Counted from the stretch's first letter, positions 7,350 through 15,590 are shown. The stretch: DNA of 64,000 nucleotides from CAZGOM01 sp964527265 (GCA_964527265.1 CAZGOM010000009.1:1-64000), one strand, 5' to 3'. Notes: generated by a model from the sequence alone, not told the origin. Numbers and translations: made by a program.

Positions 7350-7961
7350 ATGAAGATCAGCAAGGCAAAGATGATGGTTCTGGCTTTGGCGGGCGCGGGG
7401 CTGATGGCCCTGGGCAGCCAGGTTTTAACGGCACAGGACGGTGGTGGCGGTGGCGGCGGTGGAGGCGGTGGAGGCGGTGGAGGCGGTGGCCGCCAGGGCG
7501 GCGGTGGCGGCGGTGAAGGCCGCGGCGGCGGTCGTGGAGGCTTTAATCCCGAAGAGATGCGCAAGGCGATGACCGAGCGCATCAAGACCGAACTGGGCGC
7601 CAGCGATGAAGATTGGAAGGCGATCCAGCCGCTGGTGGACAAAGTGATGAAGGCCCAGGCTGATGCGATGGCTGGCCGCTTTGGCGGTGGTCGTCGCGGC
7701 GGACCCGGCGGCGGCGGCCCTGGCGGCGGCAGCGGTGAAAACCGTCCTCCGGAATCCGAATCCGCCAAGGCGCGCGGCGAGCTGAATAAGCTTTTAGAAG
7801 ACAAGGGCGCGACCAACGAAGACATCAAGGCGAAGCTGGCGGCATTGCGTGCAGCACGCGAGAAGGCTAAAGCCGAGCTGACTAAGGCGCAGACCGAACT
7901 GCGTGAAGTGTTGACTCTTCGTCAGGAAGCTGTGTTGGTGAACAGCGGGCTTCTTGAATGA
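7350..7961 (+). CDS. Secreted glycine-rich LTxxQ-like protein
   Basis: A 203-residue protein with a signal peptide (residues 1-29, cleavage after LTAQ near 28-30). A run of about 18 glycines (residues 31-48) and further Gly/Arg blocks to about residue 70 follow. Residues 70-110 and 130-190 are charged helices (EEMRKAMTERIKTELGASD, KLAALRAAREKAKAELTK). The overall plan matches the 6334-6960 protein: Gly-rich linker plus helical periplasmic domain. ATG 7350 is preceded by AAGGAGAT. It is probably a second envelope chaperone or sensor of the same kind, transcribed separately after a repeat-filled gap. Confidence 0.75.
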   Translation: MKISKAKMMVLALAGAGLMALGSQVLTAQDGGGGGGGGGGGGGGGGGRQGGGGGGEGRGGGRGGFNPEEMRKAMTERIKTELGASDEDWKAIQPLVDKVMKAQADAMAGRFGGGRRGGPGGGGPGGGSGENRPPESESAKARGELNKLLEDKGATNEDIKAKLAALRAAREKAKAELTKAQTELREVLTLRQEAVLVNSGLLE

Positions 7962-8293
7962 GATTGGGTTCTGGGTCTTGGGTTCTGGGTTCTGGGTTCT
8001 GGGTCTGAAAAGGCCCGGAACCCGGACCCGGCCGGGGAAGAGGCAGAATTTTTTGATTGGGATTAAGAGGATTTCAGAGTGATTAAGAGGATCAGAACTT
8101 GGATTCTTTTTTAAGACTCTGGTGAAACTTTTGAGACTGGTTGAGAGTCTGTTTCTTTTTGGGGTTTTGGGTGAAGTTGGGAGTGGAGGATGCTGGAGGT
8201 TGAAGCGGTTTTGGAATGGATCGTGGGCGCGTGCAAGACACACCGTAGCCCTCGGAAGGTCTACAGTGTGCCACCCGGAATTAAGAGAACGAC
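7962..8293. other. Repeat-rich intergenic region upstream of gspE
   Basis: A 332-bp gap with no supported gene. A TTGGGTTCTGGG tract lies at 7964-8006. Two direct copies of GATTAAGAGGAT at 8061-8072 and 8081-8092 are spaced exactly 20 bp apart, two helical turns, which would suit a tandem protein-binding site. The T2SS promoter should lie between here and 8294, but I cannot pick a convincing -35/-10 pair. Confidence 0.6.
8061..8092 (+). promoter_or_regulatory. Tandem 12-bp direct repeats 20 bp apart upstream of gspE
   Basis: GATTAAGAGGAT occurs twice with a 20-bp period about 200 bp before the first T2SS gene. It is a candidate activator or repressor site for the operon. A short dispersed repeat is the alternative reading. 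Confidence 0.4.
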
Positions 8294-10003
8294 ATGAGTG
8301 AGTTGTTGAACAAATTGAAGGATCAGGGGTTGCTGGACGCTTCGGGCGTGGAGCGGGCGGCGGCACTGGTGAGCCAGGGGCAGCCGGTGGATGAAGCGGT
8401 GGCGGCGGGTGCTGGGGTGCCGGAGGCGCAGCTGATTGCGTTGTTGGCGGCGGAGTTCAATCTGCCGGTGGCGGATTTGGCGAAAGAGATTCCGGACAAA
8501 GGATTTTTGAGCAAGTTCCCGGTGCGGCTGCTTTTGAGGCACAACGTGCTGCCGCTGTCGGAGAAGGATGGCGTGGTGCGGATTGCGACGGGGCGGGCGC
8601 TTTCAAACCCGGGGTTGGCGAAGCTGCGGCTGGCGACGGGGAAGCGGTTTGCGCCTGTGCTGGCGGCGCGAGAGGAAATTGACCGGAGGTTGAAAGAACT
8701 GCTGGGCGTGGGCGCGGACACGATGCAGTCGCTGGTGTCGGACTCTGACCAAGATGGCATCCAGGTTTTGAGCGATGAGGATGCGGAGGGGGATCTGGAG
8801 CGGTTGGCGGAAGACGCTTCGATTGTGAGGTTTGTAAACCAGGTGTTGACGGAGGCGATTGATTTAAGGGCGACAGACGTGCATTTTGAGCCGTTCGAGA
8901 GCCGATTCCGGGTGCGGTATCGCGTGGACGGGGAGTTGGTGGAGGCGTCGACACCGGCGGAGGTGAGGCGGTTTCAGGCGGCGATCGTGTCGCGCATCAA
9001 GATTTTGAGTCATCTGGATATCGCGGAGAAGCGATTGCCGCAGGACGGGCGCATCAAGCTGAAGATCGCGGCGCGCGAGGTGGATGTGCGCGTTTCGATC
9101 ATTCCGATGCTGCATGGTGAGGCAGTGGTGCTGCGTCTGCTGGACCGGAGCTCGCCACTGTTGGGCATGGAGCGGCTGGGGATGGCGGCGGATGATCGGG
9201 CGCAGATGGAGCGGGTGCTGGATCTGCCGCACGGGATTGTGCTGGTGACGGGGCCGACGGGATCGGGGAAGACGACGACGCTGTATGCGGGTTTGTCGAA
9301 GATCAATGACATAAGCCGAAAGATCGTGACGATTGAGGACCCGATTGAATATCAGCTGGATGGGATCAGCCAGATTCAGGTGCAAACCAAGAGCGGGCTG
9401 ACATTCGCGGCGGGATTGAGGGCGATTTTGCGTCATGACCCGGATGTGGTGCTGATTGGTGAAATCCGCGACTATGAGACGGCGGAGATTGCCGTGCAGG
9501 CATCGCTGACGGGGCACCTGGTGTTTTCAACGCTGCACACGAATGATGCGCCTGGGGCGGTGACGCGATTGGTGGAGATGGGTGTTGAGCCGTACCTGGT
9601 GGCGTCGAGTCTGGAACTGGTGCTGGCGCAGCGGCTGGTGAGGCTGTTGTGCAAGGAGTGCAAGCGGCTGGTGGAGCCGACGGAACTGGAATGCCGGGAG
9701 CTGAAGACGGAGTTTGGGGCGCGTGCGCCGGAGAAGGTGTGGAAGGCGGTGGGATGCCGTGCTTGCAACAATGCGGGATTCAGGGGCCGGCAGGGGGTGT
9801 TTGAAGTGATGCCGATCACGGATGAGATCCGGGGGATGGTGCTGAACAATGTGGCGGCGAATGAATTGAGGAAAGTGGCGGTGAGGGAGGGAATGAAGAG
9901 CCTGAGAGAGGATGGGAAGCGGTTGATGATGGAAGGGAAGACGACGCTGGATGAAGTGATGCGGATGACGAAGGAGGAATTGAGTGCGGGAGGGAAGGGG
10001 TGA
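8294..10003 (+). CDS. gspE: Type II secretion ATPase GspE
   Basis: A 569-residue cytoplasmic hexameric ATPase that powers pseudopilus assembly. The N-terminal MshEN/T2SSE-N domain covers about 1-140. The catalytic core has Walker A GPTGSGKT at 320-327, an Asp box and Walker B LIGEIRD at 387-393, then the His box STLHTNDA. A zinc-binding insert with two CxxC pairs (C453/C456 and C488/C491) is present, as in GspE and PilB. It heads the eleven-gene T2SS operon. PilB of a type IV pilus is the alternative, but the GspG/H/I/J/K set that follows favours T2SS. Confidence 0.95.
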   Translation: MSELLNKLKDQGLLDASGVERAAALVSQGQPVDEAVAAGAGVPEAQLIALLAAEFNLPVADLAKEIPDKGFLSKFPVRLLLRHNVLPLSEKDGVVRIATGRALSNPGLAKLRLATGKRFAPVLAAREEIDRRLKELLGVGADTMQSLVSDSDQDGIQVLSDEDAEGDLERLAEDASIVRFVNQVLTEAIDLRATDVHFEPFESRFRVRYRVDGELVEASTPAEVRRFQAAIVSRIKILSHLDIAEKRLPQDGRIKLKIAAREVDVRVSIIPMLHGEAVVLRLLDRSSPLLGMERLGMAADDRAQMERVLDLPHGIVLVTGPTGSGKTTTLYAGLSKINDISRKIVTIEDPIEYQLDGISQIQVQTKSGLTFAAGLRAILRHDPDVVLIGEIRDYETAEIAVQASLTGHLVFSTLHTNDAPGAVTRLVEMGVEPYLVASSLELVLAQRLVRLLCKECKRLVEPTELECRELKTEFGARAPEKVWKAVGCRACNNAGFRGRQGVFEVMPITDEIRGMVLNNVAANELRKVAVREGMKSLREDGKRLMMEGKTTLDEVMRMTKEELSAGGKG

Positions 10004-10044
10004 AGGTTGGGTTTTAGGATTGTGATCAGAGGAAGAGCGGATTT

Positions 10045-10073
10045 TTTTACCGCGAAGGCGCGAAGACGCGAAG
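10045..10073 (+). repeat. TTTTACCGCGAAGGCGCGAAG repeat block, copy at 10045
   Basis: Second clear copy of the element at 7105, lying between gspE and gspF. Confidence 0.75.
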
Positions 10074-10109
10074 GAAAATAAGGAAGACAGGGATAGAAAG
10101 TTTGGAAAG

Positions 10110-10140
10110 ACACGGGTTTGATCGGAATCCGACCTGTGGC
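10110..10140 (+). repeat. ACACGGGT hairpin repeat, copy 1
   Basis: A 31-nt unit with arms CACGGGT and ACCTGTG (one G-T pair). A second copy at 21318-21348 matches at about 25 of 31 positions and has perfectly paired arms, which suggests that the stem is maintained. Confidence 0.65.
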
Positions 10141-10159
10141 GTCGGTGAGATGAGAGAAA

Positions 10160-10189
10160 GACATGCTCACGCGGACGAGAGCATGGCAC
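10160..10189 (+). repeat. CATGCTC hairpin repeat, copy 3
   Basis: A full 30-bp unit with 7-bp arms CATGCTC/GAGCATG and a 10-nt loop. It ends 16 bp before the gspF start codon, so its hairpin could influence gspF translation. Confidence 0.88.
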
Positions 10190-10204
10190 AGCAGAGCAGA
10201 ATTT

Positions 10205-11428
10205 ATGGCGACTTTTTCTTACAACGCGATTGATGGGGCCGGCAAGAGTGTGCAGGGACGGCTAACTGCGGACACACGGGCGGCGGCGTTGGATGAATTG
10301 GTGGGGAAGGGATTGGTGCCGGTGTCGGTGACGGGTGGGGAGGCTGGGGGCGATGCGAGTGCGGGCGGGGGAATGCGGTGGTTTAAGCCGCGGGTGTCTG
10401 CGGCGCATGTGGAGAGCTTTACCCGGGAGCTGGCGAATCTGCTTTCGGCGGGAGTGCCTTTGGCGCGTGCGCTGGCGATTCTGCATCGTGAGGCTTCAAA
10501 TCCGGCGGCGAAGGCGCAGTGGCAGCAGGTGCATGAGGATGTGACGGCGGGTAAGCCGCTGGCGGATGCGCTGGCGAAGACGCCGGAGTCGTTTCCGCAG
10601 GTGTATGTGGCGATGGTGCGTGCCGGGGAGACAGGCGGGTTTCTGGAACTGGTGCTGAATCAGATTGCGGATTTCCGGGCGCGGGAGACGGAGCTGAAGG
10701 GGCGGGTGAAATCGGCGATGGTGTATCCGTGTGTGCTGGCGGCGCTGGCAGTGTGCGTGCTGATCTTCCTGCTGACGTTTTTCATTCCGCGGTTTGCGCC
10801 GATTTTTGAAGGGTTTGGGGCGGCGCTGCCGCTGCTTACGCAGGTGATTATCAAGACGAGCAATGTGATTATTCACTATGGGATTTTTGCGGCGATTGCG
10901 ATTGTGGCGGGTGTGCTGGTGCTGCTGAAGTATCTGAAGACCGATGCGGGGCGGCGGATGAGCGAGAATTTCATGCTGAGGATGCCGGGGGTGGGGATCG
11001 TGACGGCGCGGTTTGCGCTGGTGCGGTTTGCGCGCATGCTGGGGACGCTGCTGGGGGCAGGGGTGCCGCTGGTGATGGCGCTGCGCGTGGCGCAGGAAGC
11101 GATCGGGAATCAGACACTGTCGGACGCTGTGGGGAGTGCGATTGAAGAAGTTCGGGAAGGTGGGTCGCTCTCGAAAAGCCTGGGGCAGTGCAAGGAGCTT
11201 TTCCCGGCGTCGGTGGTGGAAATGATTGCCGTGGCGGAGGAATCCGGGCGGCTGGACAAGGAACTTTTGCGGCTGGCCACGACGTACGAGGCCGAGCTTG
11301 ATAGAAGGCTGCGAATGCTGGTGGCGCTGGCGGAGCCGGCGCTGCTGCTCATCATGGCGGGGCTGATTGGCACCATTGTGGTGGGCATGCTGCTTCCGAT
11401 CTTTAACTTACAGGAGTTGATCAAATGA
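10205..11428 (+). CDS. gspF: Type II secretion inner-membrane platform protein GspF
   Basis: A 407-residue polytopic protein that anchors GspE and helps polymerise the pseudopilus. The start ATG 10205 gives MATFSYNAIDGAGKSVQG, the canonical GspF N-terminus; a longer ORF from 10163 would be translated from the repeat. Two T2SSF domains cover about 70-195 and 270-395, with membrane helices near 175-200, 225-245 and 375-400. Motif MVRAGETGGFLELVL and its second copy MIAVAEESGRLDKELL are the paired conserved GExxG-type sites. Its stop overlaps the gspG start (ATGA). Confidence 0.94.
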   Translation: MATFSYNAIDGAGKSVQGRLTADTRAAALDELVGKGLVPVSVTGGEAGGDASAGGGMRWFKPRVSAAHVESFTRELANLLSAGVPLARALAILHREASNPAAKAQWQQVHEDVTAGKPLADALAKTPESFPQVYVAMVRAGETGGFLELVLNQIADFRARETELKGRVKSAMVYPCVLAALAVCVLIFLLTFFIPRFAPIFEGFGAALPLLTQVIIKTSNVIIHYGIFAAIAIVAGVLVLLKYLKTDAGRRMSENFMLRMPGVGIVTARFALVRFARMLGTLLGAGVPLVMALRVAQEAIGNQTLSDAVGSAIEEVREGGSLSKSLGQCKELFPASVVEMIAVAEESGRLDKELLRLATTYEAELDRRLRMLVALAEPALLLIMAGLIGTIVVGMLLPIFNLQELIK

Positions 11429-11982
11429 AATCACAAGAGATGAATGAGTTTCGGGTTTCGGGTATTGGGTTTGGGGTGGAGGAAGGGAATATCTTTGCTC
11501 CGGCTATCGCGCTGAAAGAGCGAGAGGCGGAGAAGACATGCTCACGCGGACGAGAGCATGGCACACAACGCCGGAGGCGGAGTGGGGCGTTTACGTTGAT
11601 TGAACTGCTGCTGGTGCTGGTGATCCTGGGGATCCTGGCGGCGATTGTGGTGCCGAAGTTTGTGGGCCGGTCGGAGCAGGCGCGCATTGCCGCGGCGCAG
11701 ACGACGATCAAGAACGTGGAAGTGGCGCTGGATGCGTTTGAGATCGACAACGGGCGGTTTCCGACAAGCGCTGAAGGGCTTAAGGCGCTGGTGGAACAGC
11801 CTTCAGGGCTGGACAACTGGAAGGGGCCTTATCTGAAGTCCGACCCGGGGATGGACCCGTGGAAGAATGCGTTTATCTACAAGAGCCCGGGGGACCATAA
11901 CACGGAAGGATATGACCTTTACTCCGCCGGCCCCAATGGGCAGGAGGGGGATACGGATGATTTGGTGAATTGGACGAAGTGA
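11425..11982 (+). CDS. gspG: Major pseudopilin GspG with an extended leader
   Basis: The major subunit of the T2SS pseudopilus. The prepilin signature is AFTLIELLLVLVILGILAA with conserved E5 of the mature protein. The GspG-specific C-terminus follows: DNGRFPTSAEGLKALVEQP, then DPGMDPWKNAFIYKSPG and EGYDLYSAGPNGQEG, which hold the calcium-binding loop. From ATG 11425 (ATGA overlap with gspF) the leader would be 55 residues, far longer than the usual 5-25. Part of it (KTCSRGREHGT) is translated from the CATGCTC dispersed repeat. A downstream non-ATG start could shorten it. The mature part is fully conserved. Confidence 0.93.
   Translation: MKSQEMNEFRVSGIGFGVEEGNIFAPAIALKEREAEKTCSRGREHGTQRRRRSGAFTLIELLLVLVILGILAAIVVPKFVGRSEQARIAAAQTTIKNVEVALDAFEIDNGRFPTSAEGLKALVEQPSGLDNWKGPYLKSDPGMDPWKNAFIYKSPGDHNTEGYDLYSAGPNGQEGDTDDLVNWTK
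11535..11564 (+). repeat. CATGCTC hairpin repeat, copy 4, inside the gspG leader
   Basis: A full 30-bp unit in frame within the region encoding the cleaved leader of GspG, read as KTCSRGREHGT. Confidence 0.88.
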
Positions 11983-11993
11983 GGATTGGGTAG

Positions 11994-12016
11994 TGGGTTC
12001 TGGGTCTTGGGTTCTG
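11994..12016 (+). repeat. TTGGGTTCTGGG tract between gspG and gspH
   Basis: A short copy of the heptad-like tract seen at 3343 and 7964, in the only sizeable gap of the pseudopilin block. Confidence 0.65.
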
Positions 12017-12086
12017 CCAGCAAAGAGCCTGGGACCTTTGACTTGTGTTGTTGTGTTTTTTGAAGTTTGAGGAAGAGAGGATTGTT

Positions 12087-12635
12087 GTGAGGTTGGGTTG
12101 GATTGGTGTGAGATCAGCGCGGGTTGGGCGTGCTTCCTTTAAGGAAACGCGCAGGCGCGGTTTTACGTTGATTGAGCTGGTGCTGGTGCTGCTGATCCTG
12201 GGGATGTCGGCGATGATTGCGGTGCCGGCGCTGGCGCCATTTTCACGTGGGCGGAAGCTCAACGACACGGCGGGGCAGTTGCTTGCGCTTTCGCGCTATG
12301 CGCAAGACCAAGCGATGGCCAACGGGATGAGTGTGAGGCTGACCATTGACACGCAGACGGGGGCGTTTGCGCTGGAGAAAGAGGGGGCGGAGGGGTACAC
12401 GCAGCTTACGACGGGCGCGGGGGTGGGCTTCAGTGCCGTTGATGGGGTGAAGCTGGATTGGGAGGGGCAATCGGACGCGGCGACGCAGGGGTATATCCAG
12501 TTTGATGCCGACGGGGGCCATGATGTGGCGACGGTGAAGATCACCGGGAGCGATGGGAGCACGCTTTATCTGGGGACGAGCGGACCGACAGATGGGTATC
12601 GGATTGTGTCATCGCTGGATGGGGGTGGGGGATGA
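12087..12635 (+). CDS. gspH: Minor pseudopilin GspH-like
   Basis: Predicted 182-residue minor pseudopilin. The prepilin segment is GFTLIELVLVLLILGMSAM with Glu at mature position 5, followed by the LSRYAQDQAMANGMSVRLTID block characteristic of GspH. The C-terminal half is beta-rich. I chose GTG 12087, preceded by AGAGG at 12076-12080, which gives a 25-residue leader; ATG 12045 in the same frame is the longer alternative. The stop overlaps the next start (ATGA at 12632). Confidence 0.85.
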   Translation: MRLGWIGVRSARVGRASFKETRRRGFTLIELVLVLLILGMSAMIAVPALAPFSRGRKLNDTAGQLLALSRYAQDQAMANGMSVRLTIDTQTGAFALEKEGAEGYTQLTTGAGVGFSAVDGVKLDWEGQSDAATQGYIQFDADGGHDVATVKITGSDGSTLYLGTSGPTDGYRIVSSLDGGGG

Positions 12636-13099
12636 AGAAGTCCTGCGTCCTGCGTCCTGAGTCCTGCGTTGGGGAGAAGAGGCAGACACTCCGTGGCTTG
12701 GGGCCATGCCGTAGCACTTGGATTGGCATCCGGCGGAGCGGTTTTACGTTAGTGGAGGCGTTGGTGGCGATGGTGGTGATTGCGCTGGTGCTGCCGGTGG
12801 CGTTGCAGGGGGTGTCATTGGCGATGCAGTTGGGGGCGGATGCGAAGCTGCGCGGGGAGGCGGCGCAACTGGCCAAAGGGAAGCTGGATGAACTGGCGGC
12901 GACAGGCGCGTGGCAGGATGAGAAGCTCAATGGGGAATTTGAGGGGCAGGCGGGTACGGTGCCGATGAGCTGGACGGCGACGGTGGGGGGATGGAGCGAT
13001 GGGTCGCTCAATGAGCTTGAGGTGACGGTGACTTATAAAGCCGCGGGGAAGATGCGCTCGGTTTCCATGGTGACGCTTGTGAATCCGGAGGCCGAGTGA
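12632..13099 (+). CDS. gspI: Minor pseudopilin GspI-like
   Basis: A 155-residue minor pseudopilin with the GFTLVEALVAMVVIALVL segment; VEALVA is typical of GspI. The mature protein is about 118 residues. It continues with QLAKGKLDELAA and a short beta domain, matching the small GspI of the I-J-K tip complex. The leader of 37 residues is unusually long, and its SCVLRPESCV stretch is the translation of a TCCTGCG dispersed tract at 12640-12670. Both ends overlap neighbouring genes, so it is firmly in the operon. Confidence 0.87.
   Translation: MKKSCVLRPESCVGEKRQTLRGLGPCRSTWIGIRRSGFTLVEALVAMVVIALVLPVALQGVSLAMQLGADAKLRGEAAQLAKGKLDELAATGAWQDEKLNGEFEGQAGTVPMSWTATVGGWSDGSLNELEVTVTYKAAGKMRSVSMVTLVNPEAE
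12640..12670 (+). repeat. TCCTGCG tract inside the gspI leader
   Basis: Four degenerate 7-mers (TCCTGCG, TCCTGCG, TCCTGAG, TCCTGCG) in frame in the gspI leader. Confidence 0.8.
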
Positions 13100-13995
13100 T
13101 GGACAAGAAATCCCGAGTCCTGAGTCTCGCGTCCCGCGTCAAAGAAAAGACATGCTCACGCGGACGAGAGCATCGCACACGGTTGAGGCGGAGCGGTGGT
13201 TTTACGCTGCTGGAGGTGCTGGTGGCGTCGGCGATTATTGCGCTTTTGATGTCGCAGGTGGCGATGACGCTTTATGTGGCGTTTAAGGCAAGGAAATCCG
13301 CTGAGGCGGGTGTGGATGAGGCGCGGGCGATGCGGTATGCGATGAACACCCTGGGGCGAGATATCCAGATGTCGTATAACGCGAATAACTCTGCGCTGGC
13401 GCCTGTTCTGGGGACGGATGCGAGCAACGCCTGGGGCGGGGCTGCTGATACGCTCAAGACGGCGACGGTGGTGGACCCGGCCAGGCCGTTCGACGGCGGG
13501 GCGGATTATTGCGAGGTGACGCTGGCGCTGATCGATCCTTCGGAACTGAATCTGACGGATGAGGTGGTGGGCGGGGCTGGAGTGGGTCAGTCTGCATTTT
13601 TGGCCAAGGCGGATGATGCCGGGCAGCCGGTGTTATCGAACCCTGAGGGGGGGACAGCCTTGCCCGCGCCTGGAGCGAAGGCGAGCGCAGCGGGATCGAC
13701 CGGTGAAGGTGTGCTGGTGCGGCGCGTGCGGCGGCGGCTGCTTTCGCAGACGAACAACACGGCGGTGGACCAGGTGATCTGCCGGCATGTGAGTTCATTC
13801 AACCTGAGGTATTACGATTCGACCCAGGCGATGTGGCTGGAATCCTGGGATGGGGAGACGCTGGGGTATGGGCCGGTGGCGGTGGAAGTGACGATCCAAC
13901 TGGCAGGGACGCCGGTGCGGACGATGACGCGGGTGTTTGCGGTGACGCGGTCGAATCTGGGGAAGATTTCGACGACGACGGGGGGGACGCAGTGA
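13099..13995 (+). CDS. gspJ: Minor pseudopilin GspJ-like
   Basis: A 298-residue prepilin-type protein with GFTLLEVLVASAIIALLM. FTLLEVLVA and the following MRYAMNTLGRDIQ helix are GspJ-like. GTG 13096 and ATG 13099 are both possible, overlapping the gspI stop. The 34-residue leader contains KTCSRGREH from a CATGCTC repeat (13149-13178) and SRVLSLASRV from a degenerate tract (13111-13140). GspJ sits in the I-J-K tip complex that initiates the pseudopilus. At about 264 mature residues it is somewhat longer than typical GspJ (about 200), with a Gly/Ala insert near 185-215. Confidence 0.85.
   Translation: MDKKSRVLSLASRVKEKTCSRGREHRTRLRRSGGFTLLEVLVASAIIALLMSQVAMTLYVAFKARKSAEAGVDEARAMRYAMNTLGRDIQMSYNANNSALAPVLGTDASNAWGGAADTLKTATVVDPARPFDGGADYCEVTLALIDPSELNLTDEVVGGAGVGQSAFLAKADDAGQPVLSNPEGGTALPAPGAKASAAGSTGEGVLVRRVRRRLLSQTNNTAVDQVICRHVSSFNLRYYDSTQAMWLESWDGETLGYGPVAVEVTIQLAGTPVRTMTRVFAVTRSNLGKISTTTGGTQ
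13111..13178 (+). repeat. Degenerate GAGTCC/GCGTCC tract and CATGCTC repeat copy 5 in the gspJ leader
   Basis: 13111-13140 carries CCCGAGTCC-like heptads. 13149-13178 is the fifth CATGCTC unit, with CATCGCAC in place of CATGGCAC at its end. Both are in frame in the gspJ leader. Confidence 0.8.
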
Positions 13996-15590
13996 TGTTA
14001 GATGTTAGAAGTGAGAAGTTAGATGTAAGAGGAGGGACGAAGTCGTCCTGCGTCCTGTGTCCTGTGTCCTGTGTCGAAAAAGGGAAGAAGAACACCCTCA
14101 CTCTAAACCTCCTCTTGAGGGGGAGGGGATCAGATCGGACACGTTCGCGTGGGGGGGTCTTGATTGTGGTGCTGGTGATGCTGGTGGTGCTTACGAGCCT
14201 GGCGTTGCTTATGGCCAAATCAATGCGGACGGAGGCGGCTGCGGCGGCGACGGAGACAGCGCGGCTGCAGGCTGCAGGTGTGGCGGATGGGGCGGTGGTT
14301 TATCTGCGGTCGGTGGTGGTGGCGGGCAATGGGGTGGTGCCCAAGGATGCGGATATATCCAAGGAAGCGGTGCAGGTGGGGAAGGGGTATTTCTGGTTTT
14401 TGAAACATGACAAGACGGTGACGACGGCGGCCTATTCGTTTGGAATCACGGATGAGGCGGGGAAACTGGATATCAACCGGGCGACATCGGATGCGCTGTC
14501 GCGGCTGCCGGGGATGACGACGGATCTGGGGGATGCGATTGTGGACTGGCGGGATGCCGACGACGAGCCTGGGCCGGGGGGGGCGGAGTCGGGCTATTAC
14601 CTTTCGCTGGCGTCGCCTTACGCGACGAAGAATGAGTCGTTTGAATCGCTGGATGAATTGCTGATGGTGAAGGGATTCACGCGGGCGATTTTGTTTGGGG
14701 GGGACCGGAACCGGAACCTGATGGCCGATGGTGGGGAGACCAGCAGCGTGGCGACGGGCGGGACGAGTTCGATTGTGGTGAATTCGGGTGCGTCGGGTGT
14801 GGTGGATTATCTGACGTTGTATTCGTCGTATACGAACAGCACGACGAGCACGGGTGGGCAGCAGCCGATCAATGTGAATGTGCCGAGCACGCAGTTGACG
14901 GATTTGATTGTGCAGACGGTGGGTGGGGATCAGGCGGGTGTGGTGCTGGCGAATATCCAGAGGCGCAGGCCGCACCGGAACATATTGGATTTTTATGTGA
15001 AGTCGGAGATGACGCTGGACCAGTTCAAGCAGATTGCTGACCGGGTGACGACGACGGCGGTGCAGACGGGGAGCGGGACGACGACGGTGCGGGGGCTGGT
15101 GAATCTGAACAGCGCGCCGCGCGAGGTGCTGGCGGCGCTGGGGGACCTGACGGACGGGGATGCGCTGGCGATCATCGGCAAGCGGGGAGATGGGGATGGG
15201 TTTACGAGTATTGTGGATCTGCTGGACGTTGTGCCGGTGGACCATGCGGTGTCGGTGGGATCGCTGGTGGGCGTGAAGGGTGGCGCGGTGTCGGCTGATA
15301 TTGTGGCGGTGGATGCGACAGGGAAGGGATTCAAGCGGATGCAGATCGTGATGAATATGTCCGGGACGGTGCTTTATGCGCGTGATATGACGAGCCTGGG
15401 ATGGCCGCTGGACCCGCAGATCCTGGCGGATCTGCGGGCCGGGCGGGGGATTCAGGGCAACAGCGGGCTGGCGGCAGGCGAAAGCGGAAGCAGCAGCATG
15501 GGGAAAAGCAGCATCGGCAAGAGCAGCATCGGGAACGGAAGCGTGGGCAATGGAAGCATTGGAAACAGCAGCTTGGGGGGATCGCGATGA
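13995..15590 (+). CDS. gspK: Minor pseudopilin GspK-like
   Basis: A 531-residue GspK-type protein. Start ATG 13995 overlaps the gspJ stop (TGATG). A 54-residue leader precedes GGVLIVVLVMLVVLTSLALL, which lacks the mature Glu5, as expected for GspK. Around residues 150-180, LDINRATSDALSRLPGM is the helix-hairpin-helix of the GspK large domain. A second one, LVNLNSAPREVLAALGDL, lies near 375. The C-terminus is a Ser/Gly/Asn repeat (SIGKSSIGNGSVGNGS). The leader is a mosaic of three dispersed tracts (TTAGATGT, TCCTGTG and a Leu-rich CTCCTCTTGAGG palindrome). Confidence 0.87.
   Translation: MLDVRSEKLDVRGGTKSSCVLCPVSCVEKGKKNTLTLNLLLRGRGSDRTRSRGGVLIVVLVMLVVLTSLALLMAKSMRTEAAAAATETARLQAAGVADGAVVYLRSVVVAGNGVVPKDADISKEAVQVGKGYFWFLKHDKTVTTAAYSFGITDEAGKLDINRATSDALSRLPGMTTDLGDAIVDWRDADDEPGPGGAESGYYLSLASPYATKNESFESLDELLMVKGFTRAILFGGDRNRNLMADGGETSSVATGGTSSIVVNSGASGVVDYLTLYSSYTNSTTSTGGQQPINVNVPSTQLTDLIVQTVGGDQAGVVLANIQRRRPHRNILDFYVKSEMTLDQFKQIADRVTTTAVQTGSGTTTVRGLVNLNSAPREVLAALGDLTDGDALAIIGKRGDGDGFTSIVDLLDVVPVDHAVSVGSLVGVKGGAVSADIVAVDATGKGFKRMQIVMNMSGTVLYARDMTSLGWPLDPQILADLRAGRGIQGNSGLAAGESGSSSMGKSSIGKSSIGNGSVGNGSIGNSSLGGSR
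13997..14130 (+). repeat. Mosaic of three dispersed tracts in the gspK leader
   Basis: 13997-14033 repeats GTTAGATGT/AGAAGTGAGAAG elements. 14044-14077 is a TCCTGCG/TCCTGTG tract. 14095-14130 contains the hairpin-forming CCTCCTCTTGAGGGGGAGG. All are read in frame as leader peptide. Confidence 0.7.

Noticed and set aside
3501..13178. Repeats as a CRISPR array
   Set aside because: Copies are 1.3-3.5 kb apart and embedded in genes and gaps, with no spacers of regular length and no cas genes.
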